Source of the DNA: an uncultured Bacteroidales bacterium
Lineage (GTDB): Bacteria; Bacteroidota; Bacteroidia; Bacteroidales; Bacteroidaceae
Assembly (NCBI GenBank): GCA_902760315.1
Contig: CACWFV010000023.1
Location: 1-32,059, forward strand
DNA: 32,059 bases
Direction: 5' to 3'
Numbering within the stretch: position 1 is the stretch's first letter; each line of letters starts with the position of its first letter. Both the position numbers and the translations under genes were made by a program. Positions 1-8,129 of the stretch are shown piece after piece. Below the pieces are notes generated by a model. It did no database searches. It had not been told where the DNA came from and saw nothing but the letters and a program-made list of their open reading frames with translations.

Positions 1-717
1 GTTGTGGGCGTGGAAGTCGAAGTGCTGGTCGGGGTAGCGCTTCATCATCTTGCGGAAATACTCCACCACCTGCAGGGGGTTCATCACGCCCAGCGTGTCG
101 GGCAGCATGAAACGCTTGACCCCCTCCTTCTCCCCCTGTTTAGGGGGAGTGTCTGTAGCCTCCCCTGAACAGGGGAGGTTGGAAGGGTCTGTCAGCGCGT
201 CCATCAGCTGGTAGACATACGCCGGGGAGTCCTTCATGCCGTTGGACCAGTCCTCCAGATAGAGGTTGACCGTGAGCCCACGGCTGTGTGCGTAGCTGAC
301 CTCCTGGCGGATGTCGGCGATGTGCTCCTCAGGCGTTTTGTGCAACTGGTGGCGGCAATGTTTCAGCGAACCCTTGGCCAGGAGGTTGATGGTCTTGCCG
401 CCGCAGCTGGCTATCCAGTCTACCGACTGGCCGCCGTCGACGAAGCCCAGCACCTCTACCCTGTCCAGTTTTCCTATCTGGGCGGCATAGCGGCATATCA
501 TGCTCACCGCCTCACGCTCGCCCTCGGAGACGCGCGCCGAGGCCACCTCGATGCGGTCTACGTTGACCTCGCGCAAGAGTTTGCGGGCCATGACGAGTTT
601 CTCGTGGGGCAGGAAGCTGACGCCGTTGGTCTGCTCGCCGTCGCGGAGCGTAGAGTCCATAATCTCTACAAAGGGCGGAATGCGCTTGTAGCTGTTTATT
701 TGTTGTGCTGTTCCCAT
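1..717 (-). CDS. HMGL-type acyl synthase (citramalate / 2-isopropylmalate synthase-like), 3' end cut by window
   Basis: The reading frame is open from an ATG at 717 to the window edge (239 codons seen). The protein starts with a DRE-TIM metallolyase signature, TLRDGEQ, near residue 21, and reaches the metal-binding HAHN motif at the window edge. The family condenses acetyl-CoA with a 2-oxo acid. As a second synthase behind leuA, leuC and leuD it could be a citramalate synthase feeding isoleucine, or a second isopropylmalate synthase; the C-terminal regulatory domain that would help decide is not in the window. The ATG lies 22 bases inside the 3' end of leuD, so the two are translationally coupled. 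Between DAL and VKRFMLPDTLG it carries roughly 23 extra residues (Pro/Gly/Glu-rich) encoded by a hairpin repeat at about 121-187. The enzyme class is secure; the exact substrate is inferred. Confidence 0.85.
   Translation of the reverse strand, partial: MGTAQQINSYKRIPPFVEIMDSTLRDGEQTNGVSFLPHEKLVMARKLLREVNVDRIEVASARVSEGEREAVSMICRYAAQIGKLDRVEVLGFVDGGQSVDWIASCGGKTINLLAKGSLKHCRHQLHKTPEEHIADIRQEVSYAHSRGLTVNLYLEDWSNGMKDSPAYVYQLMDALTDPSNLPCSGEATDTPPKQGEKEGVKRFMLPDTLGVMNPLQVVEYFRKMMKRYPDQHFDFHAHN
121..187. repeat. double-hairpin repeat element inserted in frame in a coding gene
   Basis: Two GC-rich hairpins lie side by side. CTCCCCCT (130-137) pairs with AGGGGGAG (142-149) around a 4-base loop. CCTCCCCTG (159-167) pairs with CAGGGGAGG (170-178) around a 2-base loop. 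The edges CCCCTCC (121-127) and GGAAGGG (181-187) are roughly inverted copies of each other. The block looks like the dispersed C/G-rich palindromic repeats found between genes in many Bacteroidetes, but here it sits inside the synthase gene, keeps the reading frame and contains no stop. Exact borders are uncertain by a few bases. Confidence 0.75.
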
Positions 718-1292
718 GCTTCTATCTTGTCCTTGTTCTCCACTAGAAAGTCGATGTCGTCCAGCCCATTCATCAGGCAATGTTTCTTGTAGCCGTTGAT
801 GTCGAAGTGCTCGCTGCGACCCGTGGCCATGTTGGTGACCGTCTGGCGGGGCAGGTCGACCTCTACTTCCGTCTTGGGATTGTTTTGAATTGTCAAAAAC
901 AATTCTTGCAAGAAATCTTCTGAAACGACGACGGGCAAGACGAAGTTGTTGAGCTCATTGTTCTTGTGGATGTCGGCAAAGAACGACGAGATGACCACGC
1001 GGAATCCGTAGCCCGCAATGGCCCATGCCGCATGTTCGCGACTGCTGCCGGAGCCGAAGTTCTTGCCTGCTACGAGGATGCAGCCACCGTAGCGGGGGTC
1101 GTTGAGCACGAAGTCCTTGTTGGGTGTTCCGTCGGCGTTGTAGCGCCAGTCGCGAAACAGGTTGTCGCCAAAGAAGCGCTCCTCGCGGGTGGTGGCCTTC
1201 AGGAAACGGGCGGGAATGATCTGGTCGGTATCTACGTTCTCCAAAGGCAGGGGGACGCAGGTGGAGGTGATGATGTCAAATTTCTGTTTCAT
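696..1292 (-). CDS. leuD: 3-isopropylmalate dehydratase small subunit
   Basis: Small (swivelling-domain) subunit of isopropylmalate isomerase, 198 residues, the normal family length. With LeuC it converts 2-isopropylmalate to 3-isopropylmalate in leucine synthesis; the same enzyme can serve the citramalate route to isoleucine. The conserved DQIIPARFL segment near the N-terminus and the [16 protein letters not shown] motif around residue 75 are present. The start overlaps the leuC stop by 4 bases (ATGA), and the 3' end overlaps the next synthase by 22 bases, so the operon is tightly coupled. No anomalies seen. Confidence 0.95.
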   Translation of the reverse strand: MKQKFDIITSTCVPLPLENVDTDQIIPARFLKATTREERFFGDNLFRDWRYNADGTPNKDFVLNDPRYGGCILVAGKNFGSGSSREHAAWAIAGYGFRVVISSFFADIHKNNELNNFVLPVVVSEDFLQELFLTIQNNPKTEVEVDLPRQTVTNMATGRSEHFDINGYKKHCLMNGLDDIDFLVENKDKIEAWEQHNK

Positions 1293-2683
1293 AGTAGTGT
1301 ACGTGGGTCGGTGATTACTCCTGTTACGGCTGCTGCGGCTGCTACCAGCGGCGATGCGAGAATGGTGCGACTGCCAGGTCCCTGGCGCCCCTCGAAATTG
1401 CGGTTAGAGGTAGATACGCTCAGTTTGCCGGCAGGAATTTTGTCATCATTCATGGCCAGACAAGCCGAACAACCGGGCTGACGAATCTCAAAACCGGCAT
1501 CCTGTAGTATTTTATCAAGGCCTTCGTCTGCTATCTGCTGGCTCACAGCCCACGAACCAGGAACGAGCCACGCCACCACGTCGGGAGCCTTGCGCCGGCC
1601 TTTGACGATAGAGGCAAAGGCGCGGAAGTCCTCCAGGCGCCCGTTGGTGCAGGCACCCAGGAAGACGTAGTCAACCTTCTTGCCCAGCAATTTCTCGCCA
1701 GCATTGAAACCCATATACTGCAGGGCTTTCTGGAATCCCTGCTCAGGCATCTTGGCCTCGGCAGCGGTGACGGGAATAGACTCGCTGATGCCTATGCCCA
1801 TGCCGGGATTGGTGCCGTAGGTGATACGTGGCTCAATGTCCTTGGCATCGAAGTGCAACTCCTTGTCGAATACGGCATCGGGACTGCTCTGCAGGGTCTT
1901 CCAATAGTTGACAGCCTTGTTCCATGCTTCGCCCTTAGGGGCATACTCCTTGTCCTTCAGATAAGCAAACGTCACCTCATCAGGGGCTACGAAACCGCCA
2001 CGGGCGCCCATCTCTATCGAGAGGTTGCAGAGCGTCAGACGGCCTTCCATCGAGAGGTTCCTGACCACCTCACCACTGTACTCCACGAAGTAGCCCGTTG
2101 CGCCGCTGGTAGTCAATTGGGACATCAGGTAGAGCGCCACGTCCTTGGCGGTAACACCCGTCTGCAACCGTCCGTCGATGGTGATGCGCATGGAGCGGGG
2201 CTTCTGCTGCAGGATACATTGTGAGGCCATAACCATCTCAACCTCCGACGTGCCAATGCCAAAGGCTACGGCTCCCATGGCGCCATGGGTGGAGGTGTGG
2301 CTGTCGCCGCAGACGATGGTCATGCCGGGCAGCGAGAGTCCTTTCTCAGGACCCACAACGTGGATGATGCCGTTGTCCTTGGACATCACACCATAGTGGG
2401 TCAGCCCAAACTCCTGGGCGTTCTGCGCCAAGGTGTCTACCTGCTTGCGCGACACGGGGTCGGCAATGGGCTTGTCTTGGTCGTGTGTAGGCGTATTGTG
2501 GTCGGGCATGCAGAATATCTGCTCAGGACGGAAACACTTCAGACCGCGGGCACGCATGCCGTCAAAGGCCTGGGGCGACGTCACCTCATGGCAGTAGAGC
2601 CGGTCTATGTAAAGTTGTGTGGGACCGTCGGCTACCTGCTGCACGACGTGGCTGTCCCATATCTTGTCAAATAGTGTGTTCAT
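1289..2683 (-). CDS. leuC: 3-isopropylmalate dehydratase large subunit
   Basis: Large catalytic subunit of isopropylmalate isomerase, 464 residues, an aconitase-family [4Fe-4S] enzyme that works with LeuD. The sequence shows [14 protein letters not shown] near residue 130, the cluster cysteine in [12 protein letters not shown], and the second cluster motif [11 protein letters not shown], all expected for LeuC. The ATG shares one base with the leuA stop (TGATG), and its own stop overlaps the leuD start. The family and motifs are unambiguous. Confidence 0.96.
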   Translation of the reverse strand: MNTLFDKIWDSHVVQQVADGPTQLYIDRLYCHEVTSPQAFDGMRARGLKCFRPEQIFCMPDHNTPTHDQDKPIADPVSRKQVDTLAQNAQEFGLTHYGVMSKDNGIIHVVGPEKGLSLPGMTIVCGDSHTSTHGAMGAVAFGIGTSEVEMVMASQCILQQKPRSMRITIDGRLQTGVTAKDVALYLMSQLTTSGATGYFVEYSGEVVRNLSMEGRLTLCNLSIEMGARGGFVAPDEVTFAYLKDKEYAPKGEAWNKAVNYWKTLQSSPDAVFDKELHFDAKDIEPRITYGTNPGMGIGISESIPVTAAEAKMPEQGFQKALQYMGFNAGEKLLGKKVDYVFLGACTNGRLEDFRAFASIVKGRRKAPDVVAWLVPGSWAVSQQIADEGLDKILQDAGFEIRQPGCSACLAMNDDKIPAGKLSVSTSNRNFEGRQGPGSRTILASPLVAAAAAVTGVITDPRTLL

Positions 2684-4185
2684 CAGTCTTCTTTCTTGAA
2701 TTTATTGATACAGTCTATGTAGGCCTCTACGGAGGCTGTCACAATATCGGTATTGGCACCAAAACCATAGTACAGGCTGCCGTCATACTCCACCTGCATG
2801 TGCACTTTGCCGACATCGTCGGAACCCTTGGAAATGGCCTGGATGGTAAACTCCTTCAGCGTCATCTGCTTCACGATAATCTTCTTCAGGGCCTTGATAG
2901 CTGCATCCACTGGTCCGTTACCAGAGGCGGCGGCTTCAAACTTCTGCCCGCTAATATCAAGTCCGATGGAGGCTACGCTCTTCACGCCCTTACCGGTAGT
3001 AACCTGCAGGAAGTCGAGCCGCACGGCGTGGGTCTCGGCAGTATCGGCACCGGCCAGCATCAGCACATCGGCATCGGTCACCTCTTTTTTCTGGTCAGCC
3101 AGTACAAGGAATTTCTCGTAGACCTTGTCAAGCTTGTCCTCCGTCAGTTCCACGCCATTGACGCTCAGCCGGTGTTTCAGGGCGGCACGGCCGGAGCGAG
3201 CTGTCAGTACAATGGAGTTATCGTCAATGCCCACATCCTTGGGGTCCATAATCTCGTAGGTGTGGACATTCTTCAGCACGCCGTCCTGATGAATGCCACT
3301 GGAGTGGGCAAAAGCGTTACGCCCCACGATGGCTTTGTTGGGCTGCACAGGCATGTTCATCAGCGAGGAGACCATGCGGCTGGTGGGATAAATCTTGGTA
3401 GTGTTGATGTTGGTCTCAATGCCCAGCGACTTGTGGCATTTCAGTATCATGGCTATCTCTTCCAGCGACGTATTGCCGGCACGCTCTCCAATGCCATTGA
3501 TGGTGACTTCCACCTGGCGGGCTCCAGCCATGACGCCATTGAAGGTGTTGGCCGTGGCCATGCCCAGGTCGTTGTGGCAATGGGTGGAGATGATGGCGCA
3601 GTCTATGTTGTCGACATGTTCCTTGAGGTACTTGATTTTCTCGTAGTACTCCTGGGGCAGACAGTAGCCCGTGGTGTCGGGAATGTTGACAACGGTGGCT
3701 CCTGCCTTGATGACGGCCTCCACAACGCGCGCCAAGTACTCGTTGTCGGTACGGCCGGCATCCTCACAGTAGAACTCAACGTCGTCAACAAAGCGCTTGG
3801 CATACTTCGTGGCGGCAACAGCACGCTCCAGAATCTCCTCACGCGTGGAGTTGAACTTATAGCGGATGTGCTCGTCGGAGGTACCTATACCGGTATGGAT
3901 GCGCTTGTGCTTGGCATACTTCAGGGCGTCAAAGGCCACCTCAATGTCGCGCTCTACGGCGCGCGTCAAGGCACATATCGTGGGCCATGTGACGGCCTTG
4001 GAAATCTCGATAACGGAGTTGAAATCGCCGGGGCTGCTGATGGGAAATCCTGCCTCAATCACGTCGACGCCCAACTGCTCCAGGGCCTTGGCCACCTGAA
4101 TCTTCTCAACGGTGTTCAGCTGGCAGCCGGGCACCTGCTCGCCGTCGCGAAGTGTTGTGTCGAAAATGTACAATCTGTCGCTCAT
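2683..4185 (-). CDS. leuA: 2-isopropylmalate synthase
   Basis: Condenses acetyl-CoA with 2-oxoisovalerate, the committed step to leucine. The start at 4185 gives 500 residues beginning [20 protein letters not shown], placing the HMGL signature at its usual position. A longer upstream frame (to 4239) runs into the tandem repeat and attenuator and is not credible. Further motifs are [14 protein letters not shown] (metal-binding HxH), [14 protein letters not shown], and a C-terminal regulatory (LeuA dimer) region from about residue 360, where leucine feedback normally acts. First gene of the leu operon, about 75 bases downstream of an attenuator hairpin. Confidence 0.96.
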   Translation of the reverse strand: MSDRLYIFDTTLRDGEQVPGCQLNTVEKIQVAKALEQLGVDVIEAGFPISSPGDFNSVIEISKAVTWPTICALTRAVERDIEVAFDALKYAKHKRIHTGIGTSDEHIRYKFNSTREEILERAVAATKYAKRFVDDVEFYCEDAGRTDNEYLARVVEAVIKAGATVVNIPDTTGYCLPQEYYEKIKYLKEHVDNIDCAIISTHCHNDLGMATANTFNGVMAGARQVEVTINGIGERAGNTSLEEIAMILKCHKSLGIETNINTTKIYPTSRMVSSLMNMPVQPNKAIVGRNAFAHSSGIHQDGVLKNVHTYEIMDPKDVGIDDNSIVLTARSGRAALKHRLSVNGVELTEDKLDKVYEKFLVLADQKKEVTDADVLMLAGADTAETHAVRLDFLQVTTGKGVKSVASIGLDISGQKFEAAASGNGPVDAAIKALKKIIVKQMTLKEFTIQAISKGSDDVGKVHMQVEYDGSLYYGFGANTDIVTASVEAYIDCINKFKKED

Positions 4186-4216
4186 AATCTTTACTTTATT
4201 AGAAATGTTATTCTGT

Positions 4217-4254
4217 TCTCTGCATCTGTGTCTCTGCATCTGTGTCTCTGCATC
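4217..4254. repeat. 14-base tandem repeat, 2.7 copies, in the leuA leader
   Basis: The unit TCTCTGCATCTGTG occurs at 4217-4230 and 4231-4244, with a 10-base partial copy at 4245-4254. It lies between the attenuator hairpin and the leuA start, on transcribed RNA. No function is evident; it may be a replication-slippage product that sets spacer length. Confidence 0.8.
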
Positions 4255-4259
4255 AACAC

Positions 4260-4295
4260 AAAAAAGCCTCTCTGCACCCGGAAGTGAGAAAGGCT
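4260..4295 (-). terminator. attenuator (Rho-independent) hairpin upstream of leuA
   Basis: Read on the minus strand, AGCCTTTCT (4295-4287) pairs with AGAGAGGCT (4273-4265), with one G-T pair and an inner CAC/GTG extension. The hairpin is followed at once by a run of T. It sits between the leader ORF and leuA, so it would stop transcription before the operon unless opened. Its 5' arm and loop contain TCACTTCCGG, which is perfectly complementary to the end of the leader ORF. Confidence 0.88.
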
Positions 4296-4355
4296 CGTTG
4301 TCGTATGGAATCTTTATTCTTTCATCTTCATATCAGCATACCTCATCACTTCCGG
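4278..4355 (-). promoter_or_regulatory. antiterminator pairing of the leu attenuator
   Basis: On the minus strand CCGGAAGTGA (4355-4346), lying in leader codons 19-22, is a perfect 10-base complement of TCACTTCCGG (4287-4278) in the terminator's 5' half. A ribosome stalled on the Ile run would leave the upstream copy free to pair and block the terminator. A ribosome reaching the stop codon would cover it and allow termination. The pairing is seen directly; the mechanism is inferred from known attenuators. Confidence 0.82.
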
Positions 4356-4410
4356 CTACGTGGCGCAGTCGAATAATAATAATGTTGCTAATCAGATTCA
4401 GACTTTTCAT
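4333..4410 (-). CDS. leu/ile operon leader peptide (25 residues)
   Basis: An ATG at 4410 opens a 25-codon frame ending in TGA at 4335-4333. The peptide starts MKSLNLISN, has four isoleucines in a row at residues 10-13, and continues RLRHVAGSDEVC. Ile (5), Leu (3) and Val (2) make up 10 of 25 residues, most of them just before the region that can pair with the terminator. The promoter lies about 25 bases upstream and the leuA operon starts about 150 bases downstream. This is the expected form of a branched-chain amino acid leader peptide whose ribosome position controls termination. No homologue was looked up. Confidence 0.87.
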   Translation of the reverse strand: MKSLNLISNIIIIRLRHVAGSDEVC

Positions 4411-4434
4411 CTACTTGTTTTTTGAAATCGGCTG

Positions 4435-4466
4435 CAAAGTTACACATTTCTCGTAAACTACACAAA
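4435..4466 (-). promoter_or_regulatory. promoter of the leu operon
   Basis: Bacteroidetes-type promoter on the minus strand: -33 box TTTG (4466-4463), a 20-base spacer, and -7 box TAACTTTG (4442-4435). Transcription would start near 4428, about 20 bases before the leader ATG. Confidence 0.8.
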
Positions 4467-4533
4467 CAATTTGAAGGTTTTTTGTGTCAATTTATAATAA
4501 TTTGTTACTTTTTCAACACTTTCAGCACCCGTA

Positions 4534-4559
4534 GCGCGACTTACTGGTGCTGGTCGCGC
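4534..4559 (-). terminator. possible hairpin at the end of the DUF4301 gene
   Basis: GCGCGAC (4534-4540) and GTCGCGC (4553-4559) form a 7-base inverted repeat around the stop codon at 4541. There is no clear T run after it on the minus strand, so termination is only a possibility. Confidence 0.35.
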
Positions 4560-6040
4560 AACAGGTCGTTGACGGTCTTGACGGGATTGAACGTGCCCAG
4601 AGGTACCTCCACGAAGACGGTAGACCAATTGCTCATGGCGCCGTTCCACAGTCCGGGCAACTCCAGAGCCTGCAGCTCCTTGCCGCTCTTGGACTTCTGA
4701 GAGATGAAGCCCGTGCTCTTGTCAACATACTGGGGCAGGTCGAAGGCATTGCCCTTGTAGTCCTTGACGGCGCAGACCAGGTCGACGGGATTGAAGTGGG
4801 TGCCCTTGGTGAACATCTCCATGTACTCCTTGTTCGACTTGTCTATCTGGCTGGACTCCAGAATCTGGAGCGAGACGGTACCGTCCTGGTTATAAGTAAG
4901 GAACGGACCACCACCAGGCTCGCCAACATTCTTCACCACACCGCAGACGCGCATCGGGCGGTTCAGCTTCTCGCGCAGATAGGCAGCATCCACCTTACGG
5001 CCCTTGGGATTGGTGCACAGGCACTTCTCCACAAACTGGGCTATCTCCGTCAGCTGAGCATCGGTGGCTCCGGCGTCCAACAGGCGCAGATACTCAAAAG
5101 CCTTCTTCTGCAGTTCTACCAGCACGCCGGCAATAATCTGCTTCCACTCTACGGTCTCAGGCTTCAGGCGGTCGGGCACGACGTTGTCAATATTCTTCAC
5201 GAAGATGACGTCGGCGTCAATCTCGTTCAAGTTCTCTATCAGCGCACCATGGCCACCGGGACGGAACAGCAGCGAGCCGTCGCTATTGCGGAACGGGGTG
5301 CCGTCGGGGTTGGCGGCAACGGTATCGGTAGAGGGCTTCTGCTCGGAGAAGCTGATGTCGTACTTGATGCCATACTTCTGGGCATAGAGGTCGGCTTTCT
5401 GGGCTACCTTCTGCTTGAAGAGTTCCATGTGCTCGTGGGAAACGGTAAAGTGGACATGAGCCTCACCGTTAGACGCGGCATAGAGGGCGCCCTCCACCAG
5501 GTGTTCCTCCATCGGGGTGCGCGGTCCCTCGGCATAGTTGTGGAACAGCAACAAACCTTTGGGCAACTGTCCGTAGTTCAAGCCCTCGGCCTTCAGCATG
5601 TTGGCGGCAACGGCCTTGTAGTTGCCTTCTGCCATCAGCGCTTTGACGCCCTTGCCGTTGTTCTTCTGGCAGGCGGCGTCAAGCTCGCCAAAGAAGGCAA
5701 ACTTCTCGATATTGTCGAAATACTTCTTCTCGAAATCCGTGGTAGGCACGTCGTAGTCGGCATCGACAAAGGCAAACATGTCCTTGAACATGCGGCTGGC
5801 AGCACCGGAGGCGGGTACAAACTTCACCACTTTCTTGCCCTCGGCCTTATATGCCTGCCAAGCGTCGACATACTGCTTGCGCTCGGCGTCGGTGGGGGCT
5901 ACGATACCATTGCCGATGGCGGCAGCAGCCTCAAGTTTCAGAAACGGGAAACCAGTCTTAAACTGTCCCAGTTGGGTCTCAATCTGCTGCTCAGAGATTC
6001 CCTTCTGAGCCAGCTGTTGCAGATCTTGTTGTGTCAGCAT
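4541..6040 (-). CDS. DUF4301 family protein
   Basis: 499 residues, recognised by its overall sequence as the Bacteroidetes DUF4301 family, whose biochemical role is not established. Near residue 74 it has FVPASGAASRMFK, which resembles the nucleotide-binding loop of sugar-nucleotide transferases, and further on GGHGALIENLNEIDADVIF. These suggest a nucleotidyltransferase-like fold, but that is inference. No signal peptide or membrane segment, so probably cytoplasmic. It starts 43 bases after the capD-like gene with no recognisable promoter between, so the two are probably co-transcribed; a role near surface sugar metabolism would fit but is unproven. Confidence 0.8.
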   Translation of the reverse strand: MLTQQDLQQLAQKGISEQQIETQLGQFKTGFPFLKLEAAAAIGNGIVAPTDAERKQYVDAWQAYKAEGKKVVKFVPASGAASRMFKDMFAFVDADYDVPTTDFEKKYFDNIEKFAFFGELDAACQKNNGKGVKALMAEGNYKAVAANMLKAEGLNYGQLPKGLLLFHNYAEGPRTPMEEHLVEGALYAASNGEAHVHFTVSHEHMELFKQKVAQKADLYAQKYGIKYDISFSEQKPSTDTVAANPDGTPFRNSDGSLLFRPGGHGALIENLNEIDADVIFVKNIDNVVPDRLKPETVEWKQIIAGVLVELQKKAFEYLRLLDAGATDAQLTEIAQFVEKCLCTNPKGRKVDAAYLREKLNRPMRVCGVVKNVGEPGGGPFLTYNQDGTVSLQILESSQIDKSNKEYMEMFTKGTHFNPVDLVCAVKDYKGNAFDLPQYVDKSTGFISQKSKSGKELQALELPGLWNGAMSNWSTVFVEVPLGTFNPVKTVNDLLRDQHQ

Positions 6041-6083
6041 AATGTTTTTAGAATTTTTAAGTTATTGTTTGTTCTTTTTTTCG

Positions 6084-8015
6084 TTACTCTTCTTTTTGGT
6101 CTAACTCCTCGTAGACGGAATTGTTTGACTTGTATTCAGGAACTATCTCCTTCATCTTCTTCACCGTAGCCATGTTGTCGTAGTGCTTGGAAATTTCGAT
6201 GAGCTCGTCAATGTCCTTCGACACTTCAGCATAGTCGTACTTACGCACCTCGGCTATGCGGATTTTCTCATGGAACGTGGGCTTGGTGCCTTCCAGGTCG
6301 TTGAGCACCTCTTCATATAGTTTCTCACCAGGGCGCAGGCCGGTGTACTTGATTTCAACATTCTTGGCACCGCTCAGCCTGATCATGCGCTGAGCCAGGT
6401 CTGCTATGCGCACGGGCTTACCCATGTCGAAGACGAAGATTTCGCCGCCATTGCCCTTGGTACCGGCCTCCAACACCAGTTTGCAGGCCTCCGGTATGAG
6501 CATGAAGTAGCGCACAATGCGCTCGTCGGTAACCGTAACGGGACCGCCGTTGCGTATCTGCTCCTTAAACAGGGGGATGACGGAACCATTGGACCCCAGC
6601 ACGTTGCCGAAACGGGTGGTCACAAACTGGGTCTGGCAGGTGTTGCCCAAAGCCTGAACGTAGATTTCGCAGATGCGCTTCGAGCAACCCATGACATTGG
6701 TGGGATTGACAGCCTTGTCGGTAGATACCATCACGAATTTCTTCACGCCATACTTCACGCTCAGGTCGGCTATGACCTTCGTGCCGTAGATGTTGTTCTG
6801 CACAGCCTCCGAGGGGTTGCTCTCCATCATGGGCACGTGCTTGTAGGCGGCGGCATGGAACACATAGTCCGGACGGAACTCCTTGAAGATGCTCTCCATG
6901 CGGTCCTGCTTGCAGATGGAGGTCACAACGATTTCCGACGCTACATTCGGGAACATCTTGTCCATCATCAGCTGCAAGTCGTGCTCCGGGGTCTCTGCCT
7001 GGTCTATGAGCATCATGGCCGCGGGCTTGTAGGCGGCTATCTGGCGCACCATCTCGGAACCGATGCTGCCGGCAGAACCGGTTATCAGGATGCGACGGCC
7101 GGAAAGCAACTCGCCTACCGACTTCATGTCGACGCGAATCTCGTCGCGCGGCAACAGGTCTTCCACGCTGACCTCCTTTAGGTGCAGGTCGTTATCGACA
7201 GCGCCCTCTTCCAGCTCACCATCCTTTACGGTGACCTCCTTGGCAGACTCGGACATGAAGATTTTCACGCCTTCGGCCAGCAGCCTGTCTTGCAGCTTCT
7301 GGTCGTTGCGGAAGTCTTCAAGGCGTTGCGTGGCTATCAGCACGCCCTCAATACGCAGGCGCTTGATAATCTGCGAGATGTCGTCGCCAGCATTATACAC
7401 ATGGAGACCCATCACCCTGTTATGACTCGTGAAATTACTGTCGGGAGAGATGAAACCCTTCACGTTGAAGTGGGCAGGACTCTGAGAACGGATGTTCTTG
7501 GCCAGTCCGACACCACCCTCCATGGCTCCGTAGATGAGCACGCGCATGGCTCTGGCATCGAGCGTCGTCACCTCGTACAGGGTCTTCACCAGGACTCTGA
7601 GTGCCCACATCATCAGCGTGGCGATGGTGTACATCAGGATGATGTGGCGGAAAGCCAGGTGGTAAAAAATGTCGCCAGGATAGTAGAGCACCATGAAATG
7701 CATCAGGTAGGCTATGGCCAGCGACACGGCGTTGGCATAGAACACGCGCGTCAGGTCGACAAACGAAGAATAGCGGATGATGCCTGAATAGGTATGGAAC
7801 ATGCGGGCGCCCACGAAACTGGGTATGGCGTACATCACCAACGTCCTCAGCAACATGAGCTGATTGATGGATACCGTACGGCGGAAGATGAATATCCAAT
7901 AGGTAATGATGCCGGCTAACACTAAAATCAAGAAGTCTAACAACAGGATTCCCCAATAAGGCAAAGCATTTCTGCTGAAATACCAACTCAAGACTCTCTT
8001 TACAGGTTTTATCAT
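6084..8015 (-). CDS. membrane-bound nucleotide-sugar dehydratase/epimerase (CapD/FlaA1/WbpM type)
   Basis: 643 residues. The N-terminal third has four membrane segments (about residues 20-43, 53-72, 91-112 and 124-143), followed by a CoA-binding-like Rossmann domain and a C-terminal extended-SDR domain. The NAD-binding loop GSAGSIGSE is at 313-321. In VSTDKAVNPTNVMGCSKR the usual YxxxK catalytic pair is MxxxK (Met442, Lys446), the hallmark of WbpM/PglF-type UDP-sugar 4,6-dehydratases. These make 4-keto-6-deoxy sugars for capsule, O-antigen or glycoprotein glycans at the inner membrane. No other polysaccharide genes are nearby. It has its own promoter. The family is secure; the exact UDP-sugar is not known. 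Confidence 0.92.
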   Translation of the reverse strand: MIKPVKRVLSWYFSRNALPYWGILLLDFLILVLAGIITYWIFIFRRTVSINQLMLLRTLVMYAIPSFVGARMFHTYSGIIRYSSFVDLTRVFYANAVSLAIAYLMHFMVLYYPGDIFYHLAFRHIILMYTIATLMMWALRVLVKTLYEVTTLDARAMRVLIYGAMEGGVGLAKNIRSQSPAHFNVKGFISPDSNFTSHNRVMGLHVYNAGDDISQIIKRLRIEGVLIATQRLEDFRNDQKLQDRLLAEGVKIFMSESAKEVTVKDGELEEGAVDNDLHLKEVSVEDLLPRDEIRVDMKSVGELLSGRRILITGSAGSIGSEMVRQIAAYKPAAMMLIDQAETPEHDLQLMMDKMFPNVASEIVVTSICKQDRMESIFKEFRPDYVFHAAAYKHVPMMESNPSEAVQNNIYGTKVIADLSVKYGVKKFVMVSTDKAVNPTNVMGCSKRICEIYVQALGNTCQTQFVTTRFGNVLGSNGSVIPLFKEQIRNGGPVTVTDERIVRYFMLIPEACKLVLEAGTKGNGGEIFVFDMGKPVRIADLAQRMIRLSGAKNVEIKYTGLRPGEKLYEEVLNDLEGTKPTFHEKIRIAEVRKYDYAEVSKDIDELIEISKHYDNMATVKKMKEIVPEYKSNNSVYEELDQKEE

Positions 8016-8049
8016 AGTAACTTGTTGCTCCAGATTATTATTTAGGTTG

Positions 8050-8080
8050 CAAATTTACGAAGAATTCTCGCATCTGCAAA
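8050..8080 (-). promoter_or_regulatory. promoter of the capD-like gene
   Basis: Minus-strand TTTG (8080-8077), a 19-base spacer and TAAATTTG (8057-8050) match the Bacteroidetes consensus. Transcription would start about 30 bases before the ATG at 8015. Confidence 0.72.
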
Positions 8081-8129
8081 ATATTTATCCACTTATTTTG
8101 CGGAAAGGGGCAAAGAATTGATGTGTCCC

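Noticed and set aside
4186-4239. Upstream ATG for leuA at 4239
   Set aside because: It would start in the 14-base tandem repeat and add 18 residues before the conserved N-terminus.
2617-4287. Open frame of 556 codons on the plus strand
   Set aside because: Antisense to leuA, whose protein is unmistakable; low-complexity His/Val/Gly-rich translation is a typical shadow of a GC-rich gene.
4547-6169. Open frame of 540 codons on the plus strand
   Set aside because: Antisense to the DUF4301 gene; no recognisable motif and no promoter.
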